This document shows, one piece after another, positions 42,137 through 49,466 of a stretch of 64,000 nt of DNA (the stretch's first letter is position 1; every line of letters begins with the position of its first letter). This DNA comes from an uncultured Ruminococcus sp. (GTDB lineage Bacteria; Bacillota; Clostridia; Oscillospirales; Acutalibacteraceae): positions 62,001 through 126,000 of the forward strand of contig CATXZD010000001.1 of assembly GCA_958403905.1 (NCBI GenBank). The letters are read 5' to 3'. Both the position numbers and the translations under genes were made by a program. Below the pieces are notes generated by a model that saw only the letters and a list, made by a program, of their open reading frames with translations, was not told the origin of the DNA and did no database searches.

Positions 42137-42478
42137 ATGCCCGGTACAAGAAAATTAGGAAGAACTACAGCTCAGAGAACTGCAATGCTCCGTGCTATGG
42201 TTACATTCCTTCTCGAAAACGGCAAAATCGAAACAACTCTTACTCGTGCCAAGGAAGTTCAGGCTATGGCAGAGAAGATGATTACTACAGCAAAGAACGA
42301 CACACTTCACAACAGACGTCTTGTTTTGGCTTTTGTTACAAAGGAAGATGTTACAAGTAAGCTCTTTACAGAAATTGCTCCCAAGTATAAAGAGAGAAGC
42401 GGCGGTTACACAAGAGTGACTAAGATCGGTCCTCGTCGTGGTGACGGCGCAGAGATGGCAATCATCGAGCTTATCTAA
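42137..42478 (+). CDS. rplQ: 50S ribosomal protein L17
   Basis: 113 residues. MPGTRKLGRTTAQRTAMLRA start and C-terminal RRGDGAEMAIIEL. AAAGGAG lies before it; a GTG three codons upstream falls on the ribosome site. Last gene of the operon. The ECF-transporter, truA, rplM and rpsI genes that often follow in Firmicutes are not here. Confidence 0.96.
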   Translation: MPGTRKLGRTTAQRTAMLRAMVTFLLENGKIETTLTRAKEVQAMAEKMITTAKNDTLHNRRLVLAFVTKEDVTSKLFTEIAPKYKERSGGYTRVTKIGPRRGDGAEMAIIELI

Positions 42479-42505
42479 ATCTTTGCAATAATATTTTTAA
42501 AATTT

Positions 42506-42538
42506 AACCCCCGACTAAACGTCGGGGGTTTGTGTTTT
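42506..42538 (+). terminator. intrinsic terminator of the ribosomal operon
   Basis: AACCCCCGAC / GTCGGGGGTT, perfect 10-bp stem with a 5-nt loop, then TGTGTTTT. 27 bp after rplQ. Confidence 0.92.
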
Positions 42539-42561
42539 ACGATATAATTTATAAAATAAGC

Positions 42562-43299
42562 TTATAATTCTTTAAAACTGATGTTGTTATTATTTGCATA
42601 AGTTTCTATCATAGAATTTTTGGGAGCATGCAATACCAAGTATTCAGAGCAATTATCAAATGCGTTATCAGCAAAATATTCGTTTACACTATCTGATTCA
42701 AAATATACATCAGTCAGACTGGTACATCCGTTAAAGGCATTATTAAAAATAGCATTAACAGACTGAGGAATTGTAACTTTTGTTAATGATTTGCAATTAC
42801 TAAATGCATTTTCACATATATATTGTGTTGAATCTGAAAATATTATCGTTTTTAAACTGCTGCATCCTGAAAAAGCGTATTTATCAAAGAAAGTAAAGCT
42901 GTAACAATTTGATAAATCGACTTTTTCAAGAGATGTGCAAAATTGAAATGCTCCTTCACCTATATTAATTAAAGTATCGGGGAAAGATATATTAATTAAA
43001 TCAGAAGCAGGTTTATAGTCAATATTAGATTCATTTTTCATTTCTAAACCACTATATTCAGAGCCGAAAGCGTAATTACTGATTATAGTTACATCACGAT
43101 TTTCGATAGAGTCAGGAATTACTATGTTTCTTTCAATGCCGTTATAAGAGATAATCCTTGTAGTTCCTTCAATGAAGTCGTAATTGAAATCACCTATATC
43201 AGTATGTTCGCATCCTGATAATATTATGGAAGATAATATGATAATAGAATTGCAAATTATAAGCGATTTTGTTGTAAATGTTTTTAATTTTTTAAGCAT
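42562..43299 (-). CDS. leucine-rich-repeat (BspA-like) lipoprotein
   Basis: 245 residues. Signal peptide with lipobox ending IILSGC (Cys30), so predicted to be lipid-anchored outside the membrane. From about residue 60 it has BspA/Treponema-type leucine-rich repeats: units such as GAFQFCTSLEKVDLSN, YAFSGCSSLKTIIFSD, NAFSNCKSLTKVTIP and NAFNGCTSLTDVYF. Such surface LRRs often bind proteins or host or fibre surfaces. AT-rich; divergent from a small XRE regulator with shared TAGTAC operator-like sites. Confidence 0.85.
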   Translation of the reverse strand: MLKKLKTFTTKSLIICNSIIILSSIILSGCEHTDIGDFNYDFIEGTTRIISYNGIERNIVIPDSIENRDVTIISNYAFGSEYSGLEMKNESNIDYKPASDLINISFPDTLINIGEGAFQFCTSLEKVDLSNCYSFTFFDKYAFSGCSSLKTIIFSDSTQYICENAFSNCKSLTKVTIPQSVNAIFNNAFNGCTSLTDVYFESDSVNEYFADNAFDNCSEYLVLHAPKNSMIETYANNNNISFKEL

Positions 43300-43309
43300 T
43301 TTGTCCTCC

Positions 43310-43383
43310 TAGTACTAAAAAGTTCTACAATGTTATTCTAACAAATATTTATGATAAAGTCAATAGTACATATTAGTACTATT
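43310..43383. promoter_or_regulatory. putative operator region with TAGTAC repeats
   Basis: TAGTACTA palindrome at 43310-43317, and the inverted repeat AATAGTAC (43362-43369) / GTACTATT (43376-43383) with a 6-bp gap. These flank the divergent promoters of the LRR lipoprotein and the XRE gene; likely binding sites for that regulator. Confidence 0.55.
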
Positions 43384-43394
43384 GGAGTGATTTT

Positions 43395-43589
43395 GTGTTT
43401 TTTAGACGATTAAGGGATTTACGTGAGGATAACGATATGAAACAAGTGGATGTGGCAGAGTACTTGGGAATACAGCAAACGGTTTATTCAAGATACGAAC
43501 GTGGTTTTCAGACAATTCCTGTTGAGCATCTTATAAAACTTGCTGACTTGTATAAAGTTTCAGTTGATTATATTTTGGGAAGAGAATAG
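43395..43589 (+). CDS. small XRE-family HTH regulator
   Basis: 64 residues, nearly all one Cro/CI-type helix-turn-helix: RLRDLREDNDMKQVDVAEYLG followed by QQTVYSRYERGFQTIPVEHL and DLYKVSVDYILGRE. GTG start with GGAG 8 bp upstream. Probably a repressor of itself and of the divergent LRR lipoprotein gene through the TAGTAC sites between them. Confidence 0.85.
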   Translation: MFFRRLRDLREDNDMKQVDVAEYLGIQQTVYSRYERGFQTIPVEHLIKLADLYKVSVDYILGRE

Positions 43590-43682
43590 GCTGTTGAATA
43601 GTTTATTAAGTTCCGAAAAATATTGTATAATATGAAAAATTAGTGAATAAAATCTTTATAATGTTTTTATTTTTAATAATTA

Positions 43683-43711
43683 TTGACAATTATTGTTATA
43701 TATGATAGTAT
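43683..43711 (+). promoter_or_regulatory. sigma-A promoter before dockerin gene
   Basis: TTGACA (43683-43688), 17-bp spacer, TAGTAT (43706-43711). Confidence 0.65.
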
Positions 43712-43719
43712 GAAATTGA

Positions 43720-43806
43720 AAGATAGCATATCTTTTGGCTGATGTCAATATGGATGGCAGAATTAATGTATTTGACGTAACGGAAATTCAGCGCCTGATT
43801 GCTTAA
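43720..43806 (+). pseudogene. dockerin remnant
   Basis: The frame reads AYLLADVNMDGRINVFDV then TEIQRLIA and stop: the second calcium-binding repeat of a type I dockerin, with no gene body before it (an in-frame stop lies at 43717). It sits between the promoter at 43683 and the start of the complete dockerin gene at 43828, so it looks like the leftover 3' end of a deleted dockerin gene. It could still be translated as a short peptide from TTG. Confidence 0.65.
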
Positions 43807-43827
43807 ACTTAAATTTAGGAGGAACTT

Positions 43828-44550
43828 ATGAAAAAAATATTAATATCTTTCTTATCAGTAATCCTGATTTTTACTCTGACATTTTCTGTAAATGCTTTTG
43901 CAAGTATTTATACACTTGAAAACTTGCCTTATGAAATTGATAAAAAACCTCAGCAGGAAATAGAACTTTTTGATGATATAAAAGAAGAAATTATGAAGAA
44001 ACTTCTTGAATCAGAATATCCCGACTGCAATCCTGATGATATTGTCATAAGATATTATGGTACGTTGAGTAACGGCGCTATGCTGATTAATCATTATAAT
44101 AAGAATTATGAATATAAAGAATATTCTTATCCCGATAGTTACTCAAAAGAGATGAAATTTGCGAATCTTTGGTTTTCACAACATATACCGAATGATAAGG
44201 ACAGGGTAATTCTGTATTTAGACGGCGGTTTCTATACTTTTAATGAAGCATATGATTTAAAATTGATAAATGCATGCCAGCTTTGGGAGATTTTTAACAA
44301 AGTTGATAGTGTCTTTTTTGGAATTGATAATTATCCTGATCATCGTGAGAAAGGCTATACACTTTTCGGTGACGTAAACGGCGACAGATATGTAACTATA
44401 TTGGACGCTACAATGATTCAGCAATATTTGTCCGGCTCGTGCGATTTGAATGAAGCAGCAATGGAATGTGCCGATTTTAATGCTGACGGTGAGATTAACA
44501 TTACTGATGTAACCTTGCTCCAGGGTTGTATTGCAAGAGAAATTGTTTGA
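43828..44550 (+). CDS. secreted dockerin-domain protein
   Basis: 240 residues. Signal peptide about 1-26 (ISFLSVILIFTLTFSVNAFA). A middle domain of about 150 residues, rich in Tyr/Asp/Glu, is not recognised. A C-terminal type I dockerin starts at Gly181: GDVNGDRYVTILDATMIQQYL and ADFNADGEINITDVTLLQ, both loops with calcium-binding Asp/Asn. Expected to bind a cohesin. GGAGG upstream. AT-rich accessory region; first of three small envelope-protein genes. Confidence 0.8.
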   Translation: MKKILISFLSVILIFTLTFSVNAFASIYTLENLPYEIDKKPQQEIELFDDIKEEIMKKLLESEYPDCNPDDIVIRYYGTLSNGAMLINHYNKNYEYKEYSYPDSYSKEMKFANLWFSQHIPNDKDRVILYLDGGFYTFNEAYDLKLINACQLWEIFNKVDSVFFGIDNYPDHREKGYTLFGDVNGDRYVTILDATMIQQYLSGSCDLNEAAMECADFNADGEINITDVTLLQGCIAREIV

Positions 44551-44666
44551 TAGTAACTTTAATATCAAATACTGTATCATATCATTCTCCTGAACAAAAA
44601 TGTCCGAATAAATATTTTCGTTTTTATAACATTATTTAATAGATATTTGATAGGAGGTAAATTAAT

Positions 44667-45134
44667 ATGAAACGGTCAAAAATAATTATTATAGGTGCTT
44701 TAACGATAGTATTATTAGTTTGTGGCACTGTTTTTACAATTAATGCTACAGATACCGCTAATGATATGACGGAAGCGACAATGTCAGCCGAAGCCGCTTT
44801 AGAGCTTGATAAAAAAACACAAGACTTTGATGATAAATGCGCGAGAAATAATGAAAATGATTTAAAAGCCCTTGAAATATTGAGGAGTTATAATAAGACG
44901 AATGCAACGGATTTAATTCAGGATAAACAGGAAGATTGTACACTTATGTTTGAAATCTGTGATATGATTAAAAATAATGCATTTAATTCGGAAGAAGAAC
45001 AGGTTATGAAGAATTATCTTGAAAGACGTTTACTATTATTGGATGATTATGATGAAGAAACAGAAGCAGAAAACGACAGTGTATTAATTTCAGAAATAAA
45101 GGGTGTTTTAAATTATGAAATTTACAATCAGTAA
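44667..45134 (+). CDS. small secreted or membrane-anchored protein, unknown
   Basis: 155 residues. N-terminal hydrophobic segment (about 6-26, IIIIGALTIVLLVCGTVFTI) serves as signal or anchor. The rest is highly charged and helical (Glu/Asp/Lys/Asn), with likely coiled-coil stretches around 35-75 and 110-130. No family recognised. GATAGGAGG upstream; the next gene starts 15 bp after its stop, so both are probably one unit. Confidence 0.6.
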   Translation: MKRSKIIIIGALTIVLLVCGTVFTINATDTANDMTEATMSAEAALELDKKTQDFDDKCARNNENDLKALEILRSYNKTNATDLIQDKQEDCTLMFEICDMIKNNAFNSEEEQVMKNYLERRLLLLDDYDEETEAENDSVLISEIKGVLNYEIYNQ

Positions 45135-45149
45135 AATTAAGGTGGTTGG

Positions 45150-45593
45150 ATGATAAAAAAATTAAATGTTATAATACTATTGTTTGTATTGATAACTTTT
45201 TTATTTGGGTGTAGTAAAAACACAGAAATGCCTAAATCCGAATATGATATTACATATTACGCTACTGATGATTTTACTCCAAAAATTAAAGTTCCGCCTA
45301 ATACATTCCATATTCAGGATAACGGGCTGCTGGTAATGATTTTTGAAACGACTTCTACTAAAGATGAAATAAATAGGTTTTACAATGATTATTTTTCAAC
45401 TTTGGAGGTTGTATATCGCAAGAATACAAGTTATTCAGATGATACCGAGTATTATTATGACGATAAGCAAAAAATTGTTGTTTATGGCTTGGAAATATCA
45501 GAAGATGCTGATAAAAATACATTTTATATTACTATTGATCAATGCTCGAATATTGAAACCAGTGATGTTTGGACAACCAAAAAACCATATTAA
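45150..45593 (+). CDS. small lipoprotein, unknown
   Basis: 147 residues. Lipobox FLFGC with Cys21. The mature part is Tyr/Asp/Thr-rich and probably beta-stranded; TTSTKDEINRFYNDYFSTLEVV resembles the short helical segment seen in small clostridial lipoproteins, but no named family is recognised. Follows the gene at 44667 closely and is followed by a terminator. Confidence 0.6.
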   Translation: MIKKLNVIILLFVLITFLFGCSKNTEMPKSEYDITYYATDDFTPKIKVPPNTFHIQDNGLLVMIFETTSTKDEINRFYNDYFSTLEVVYRKNTSYSDDTEYYYDDKQKIVVYGLEISEDADKNTFYITIDQCSNIETSDVWTTKKPY

Positions 45594-45623
45594 ATCGGCT
45601 GATATATTTCAGCCGATTTTATT
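45593..45623 (+). terminator. intrinsic terminator
   Basis: AATCGGCTGA / TCAGCCGATT around a 6-nt loop, then TTATT. Confidence 0.85.
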
Positions 45624-45655
45624 AAGTTGATTGTGCATATTCTCAAAATAAAATA

Positions 45656-45684
45656 TTGATTAAAATGGTATATTGTGTTATAAT
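45656..45684 (+). promoter_or_regulatory. sigma-A promoter of aspS
   Basis: TTGATT (45656-45661), 17-bp spacer, TATAAT (45679-45684). The leader is only about 35 nt, so there is no room for a T-box. Confidence 0.8.
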
Positions 45685-45725
45685 ATCATAGTATAGGCAA
45701 AATATCTGTGAAAGGATAGTTCTTG

Positions 45726-47474
45726 ATGATAAAAGCTAATGAATACCGCACCGTAACATGCGGTGAGTTGAGAGAAAGCAATATCGGTCAGCAGGTCAGA
45801 GTTGCCGGCTGGGTGGAAAATATCCGTGACCACGGCGGCGTTATGTTTCTTGACATTCGTGACCAGTACGGCGTGCTTCAGGTTGTTGTCCACAACGATG
45901 AGCTTCTTAAAAATATAAACAAGGAGTGTACTGTCACTTTAAGCGGCGAGGTCGTTAAGCGTGACGAGGACACCATAAATAAAAAGATTGCTACGGGATA
46001 TGTTGAAGTACACACCGAAGATATTAAGGTTCTCGGCAAGTGCAAAAATGTGCTTCCATTTGAGGTTGCCACTTCAACAAACACCTCCGAGGATGTGCGT
46101 TTGAAATACCGTTTCCTTGACCTCCGAAACGCTAAGGTTCACAACAACATTATGTTCCGTTCAAATGTTGTTACTTTTCTGCGCAATAAGATGAACGAGC
46201 TCGGCTTTACCGAGATTAACACTCCGATTCTTTCAACATCATCTCCCGAGGGCGCAAGAGATTACCTCATCCCCAGCCGTAAGCACAAGGGCAGATTCTA
46301 TGCTCTTCCGCAGGCTCCTCAGATTTTCAAACAGCTTCTCATGGTTTCGGGTTTTGACAGATACTTCCAGATTGCTCCCTGCTTCCGTGACGAGGACGCT
46401 CGTGCAGACCGTTCACCGGGCGAGTTCTATCAGCTTGACTTTGAAATGGCTTTTGCAACTCAGGAAGATGTTTTTGCTGTTGCAGAAGAGGTTTTGTACG
46501 AAACGTTCAAGAAGTTTTCAAATAAAGAGGTTTCAAAACCTCCGTTTGCACGTATCCCTTACGCAGAGAGTATGGTTAAGTACGGCACCGACAAGCCGGA
46601 TTTGCGCAATCCGCTTGTGATTGTTGAAATCAGCGATATGTTTGTTGAAACAGAGTTTGCTCCGTTCAGAAAGAAAACAGTTCGTTCAATCAACGTTCCG
46701 AATGCCGCTTCGCAGAGCAAAAAGTGGTTTAAGAGAATGGAGGAGTTTGCTCTTTCAATCGGTATGAAAGGACTTGGATACGTTAAGGTGAATGATGACC
46801 TTACTTTTGACGGTCCGATTGACAAGTTCCTTAAAGAGGGCGACCGTGAGGAGCTTATAAAGAGAAACAACTCAAAGGCAGGCGATGTAATTTACTTTAT
46901 CGCCGATACTGCAAAGGACGCTCCTAAGCTTGCAGGTCAAATCAGAACAGAGGTTGCTAATCGTCTTAACCTTATCGATACAAGCCGTTTTGAGCTGTGC
47001 TTTATTGTTGATTTCCCGATGTTTGAGCGTGACGAGGAAACAAATCAGATTATATTTACTCACAATCCGTTCTCTATGCCGCAGGGCGGTCTTGACAGCC
47101 TGCTCAATAAAGACCCCGAAGAAATCCTTGCATATCAGTACGACATTGTATGCAACGGTGTTGAGCTTTCGTCGGGTGCAGTGCGTAACCACGATATTGA
47201 AATTATGAAAAAAGCGTTTGAGATGGCAGGCTATTCAGAGGACGATTTAAAGGCTAAATTCTCGGCTCTCTACAATGCCTTCCAGTACGGCGCCCCGCCG
47301 CATGCAGGAATGGCTCCCGGTGTTGACAGAATGATTATGCTGCTTACCGAAGAGGAGAACATCAGAGAGGTAATTGCATTCCCAATGAACTCAAATGCGC
47401 AGGATTTACTGCTCGGATCCCCGGGTGAGGTAACTGAACAGCAGCTGCGTGAAGTTCATATTAAGCTAAGATAA
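45726..47474 (+). CDS. aspS: aspartyl-tRNA synthetase, probably non-discriminating
   Basis: Charges tRNA with aspartate. 582 residues, bacterial type: N-terminal OB-fold anticodon domain, class II core with FRDEDARADRSPGEFYQLD and GAPPHAGMAPGVDR, and the GAD insertion between. His36 in RDHGG is the residue described for non-discriminating bacterial AspRS (discriminating forms often have Leu); this fits the gatCAB genes next door, which convert Asp-tRNA(Asn) to Asn-tRNA. ATG 45726 is chosen over the TTG just before it because AAAGGA lies 9 bp upstream. Confidence 0.93.
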   Translation: MIKANEYRTVTCGELRESNIGQQVRVAGWVENIRDHGGVMFLDIRDQYGVLQVVVHNDELLKNINKECTVTLSGEVVKRDEDTINKKIATGYVEVHTEDIKVLGKCKNVLPFEVATSTNTSEDVRLKYRFLDLRNAKVHNNIMFRSNVVTFLRNKMNELGFTEINTPILSTSSPEGARDYLIPSRKHKGRFYALPQAPQIFKQLLMVSGFDRYFQIAPCFRDEDARADRSPGEFYQLDFEMAFATQEDVFAVAEEVLYETFKKFSNKEVSKPPFARIPYAESMVKYGTDKPDLRNPLVIVEISDMFVETEFAPFRKKTVRSINVPNAASQSKKWFKRMEEFALSIGMKGLGYVKVNDDLTFDGPIDKFLKEGDREELIKRNNSKAGDVIYFIADTAKDAPKLAGQIRTEVANRLNLIDTSRFELCFIVDFPMFERDEETNQIIFTHNPFSMPQGGLDSLLNKDPEEILAYQYDIVCNGVELSSGAVRNHDIEIMKKAFEMAGYSEDDLKAKFSALYNAFQYGAPPHAGMAPGVDRMIMLLTEEENIREVIAFPMNSNAQDLLLGSPGEVTEQQLREVHIKLR

Positions 47475-47478
47475 ATTA

Positions 47479-47648
47479 GGAAACACTGAATAAATCATAC
47501 AAAAGTTTTTTGCACATCTTGCTTGCATATTTTCCGTCAGCTTTTCCAAAAAATCCTCGTAATGCGTCAGCATTACTGCGGTTTGTTTGTCTAACCTGAC
47601 AAAAAATCTGACTACGCAATATGCACAAACGATTTAATCAGTGTTTCC
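47479..47648. mobile_element. MITE-like element, about 170 bp
   Basis: The ends are inverted: GGAAACACTGAATAAATC at the left and GATTTAATCAGTGTTTCC at the right (17 of 18 match), with weaker inverted similarity continuing inward (TTTTGCACATCTTGC against GCAATATGCACAAA). A central GTAATGC / GCATTAC hairpin lies at 47559-47576. No coding capacity. Size and structure fit a non-autonomous DNA transposon. A clear target-site duplication was not found. It lies between aspS and gatC. Confidence 0.7.
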
Positions 47649-47659
47649 GTAACACTCAA

Positions 47660-47691
47660 AGGGCGAGTTGTAGGAAAATATGACTTGCCCT
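47660..47691 (+). other. hairpin before gatC
   Basis: AGGGCGAGTT / GACTTGCCCT (two G-T pairs) around 12 nt, then GATTCTGTTT. Weak terminator or mRNA-processing hairpin just before gatC. Confidence 0.45.
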
Positions 47692-47717
47692 GATTCTGTT
47701 TACAAAGGATGGTAGTT

Positions 47718-47996
47718 ATGGTAACAAGAGAAGACGTTGAAAACATTGCTCTGCTTTCAAAGCTTTTTGTTCCCGAGGAGGAGCTTGACAGATTGACGCA
47801 GTCAATGCAGGAAATTATAGATTTTGCCGACGAAATCAACAAAGCCCCCTCAAGCGACGAGGCTTTTGATAATATCAACAATCTTTCAAATGTGTTCCGT
47901 GAGGATGAGGTTGTTGAATCGTACAACAGTGAGGAAATTCTTAAAAATGCTCCGGAACAGGCAGAAAATCATTTCCTTGTAAGGAACAGAGAGTAA
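47718..47996 (+). CDS. gatC: Asp/Glu-tRNA amidotransferase subunit C
   Basis: 92 residues. VTREDVENIALLSKLFVPEEE start and the SNVFREDEVVESY segment that wraps around GatA are typical. Small stabilising subunit of GatCAB. ATG 47718 has AAAGGA 8 bp upstream; an ATG at 47709 overlaps that site. First gene of gatCAB; gatA follows after 15 bp. Confidence 0.94.
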   Translation: MVTREDVENIALLSKLFVPEEELDRLTQSMQEIIDFADEINKAPSSDEAFDNINNLSNVFREDEVVESYNSEEILKNAPEQAENHFLVRNRE

Positions 47997-48011
47997 GGCG
48001 GTGTTTTAAAT

Positions 48012-49466
48012 ATGGGTACAATTGCAAAAATCCACGAGATGCTTGTTTCAAAGCAGTGCTCCTGCACCGAGCTTACAAAAAGCTATCTCGATGAAATAGA
48101 AAAATCAAACGGCGAGCTTAACGCCTATGTAAATGTTACGGGCGACGAAGCTTTAAAAACGGCCGAAAAGGTTGATAAAAAAATTGCGTCGGGCGAGAAA
48201 ATCGGATTGCTTGAGGGTGTTCCGATGACATTGAAGGACAACCTTTCAACAAAGGGTGTTGAAACCACCTGCTGTTCAAAAATTCTGACAGGTTATAAGC
48301 CGATTTACAATGCAACAGTCTGGGATATTCTTCAGTCGCAGAACGCAGTTATGCTCGGCAAGACAAATATGGACGAGTTCGCAATGGGTTCTTCATGCGA
48401 AACATCGTACTTTGGCGGCGCAACAAATCCGTTTAACACAAAGCACGTTTCAGGCGGTTCCTCGGGCGGTGTTGCAAGCGCAGTAGGCGCAAATATTGCG
48501 GCTTACGGTCTTGGCTCCGATACCGGCGGTTCAATTCGTCAGCCTGCGTCTTTCTGCGGAATTGTCGGCTTAAAGCCGACTTACGGCTCTGTTTCACGTT
48601 ACGGACTTATTGCTTATGCAAGCTCGCTTGACCAGATAGGACCGATTACAAAGAGCGTTGAGGACGCATCAATTGTTTTTGACGCAATTTCAAAATACGA
48701 TGATAAAGACTCAACTTCAAAAGGGTTCAGCGGCGACACATATTCATCACTCAACAACGATATAAAGGGGATGAAAATCGGTATTGCAAGAGAATATCTT
48801 GACGGCGTGCGTGATGACGTAAAAGAGGCTGTTTTAAATGCGGCTGAGGTTTACAAGTCACTGGGTGCAGAAATTGTTTACTTTGACTTGCCTGCACTTA
48901 AGTTTGCTCTTCCGGTTTACTATATTATCGCCTGCGCAGAGGCTTCTTCAAACCTAGGCAGATATGACGGCATCCGCTACGGATACAAGACCGAGCACTA
49001 CAACGGTACTCACGATATGATTTGCCGTACACGTTCGGAGGGCTTCGGCGAAGAGGTTAAGCGCAGAATTCTGCTCGGTACATATGTACTTTCGGCAGGC
49101 TATTATGACGCTTACTATAAAAAAGCTCAGAATTTAAGGGGAACAATCGTAAAGGCATTTAACGATGCATTTACACACTGTGACGTTATTCTTGCGCCTA
49201 CTGTTCCTATGACTGCTTTTGAAATGGGACGTGCCGTTTCCGACCCGATTGAAACATATCTGACTGATATTTGCACCGTTCCCGTTAATATTGCAGGCTT
49301 GCCGGGAGTTTCGGTTCCCTGCGGATTTAACGCAAAGGGTATGCCGATAGGTATGCAGCTTATAGGCAAGAGCTTCGGAGAGGCTGAAATTTTGAATGCC
49401 GCTTATAAATATCAGCAGGCGGCAGGAGAAAACTTTAAGGATACAAAGTGGGGTGTTAAGCTGTGA
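48012..49466 (+). CDS. gatA: Asp/Glu-tRNA amidotransferase subunit A
   Basis: 484 residues. Amidase that frees ammonia from glutamine for transamidation. The Lys-Ser-Ser triad is visible: Lys75 in MTLKDN, Ser150 in SGGSSGG and Ser174 in DTGGSIRQPA. Its end overlaps the GTG start of gatB by four bases. Confidence 0.96.
   Translation: MGTIAKIHEMLVSKQCSCTELTKSYLDEIEKSNGELNAYVNVTGDEALKTAEKVDKKIASGEKIGLLEGVPMTLKDNLSTKGVETTCCSKILTGYKPIYNATVWDILQSQNAVMLGKTNMDEFAMGSSCETSYFGGATNPFNTKHVSGGSSGGVASAVGANIAAYGLGSDTGGSIRQPASFCGIVGLKPTYGSVSRYGLIAYASSLDQIGPITKSVEDASIVFDAISKYDDKDSTSKGFSGDTYSSLNNDIKGMKIGIAREYLDGVRDDVKEAVLNAAEVYKSLGAEIVYFDLPALKFALPVYYIIACAEASSNLGRYDGIRYGYKTEHYNGTHDMICRTRSEGFGEEVKRRILLGTYVLSAGYYDAYYKKAQNLRGTIVKAFNDAFTHCDVILAPTVPMTAFEMGRAVSDPIETYLTDICTVPVNIAGLPGVSVPCGFNAKGMPIGMQLIGKSFGEAEILNAAYKYQQAAGENFKDTKWGVKL

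Noticed and set aside
45685..45725. T-box leader before aspS, gltX or the TrpB2 gene
   Set aside because: The distances from promoter to start codon (about 40-75 nt) are too short, and no T-box core was seen.
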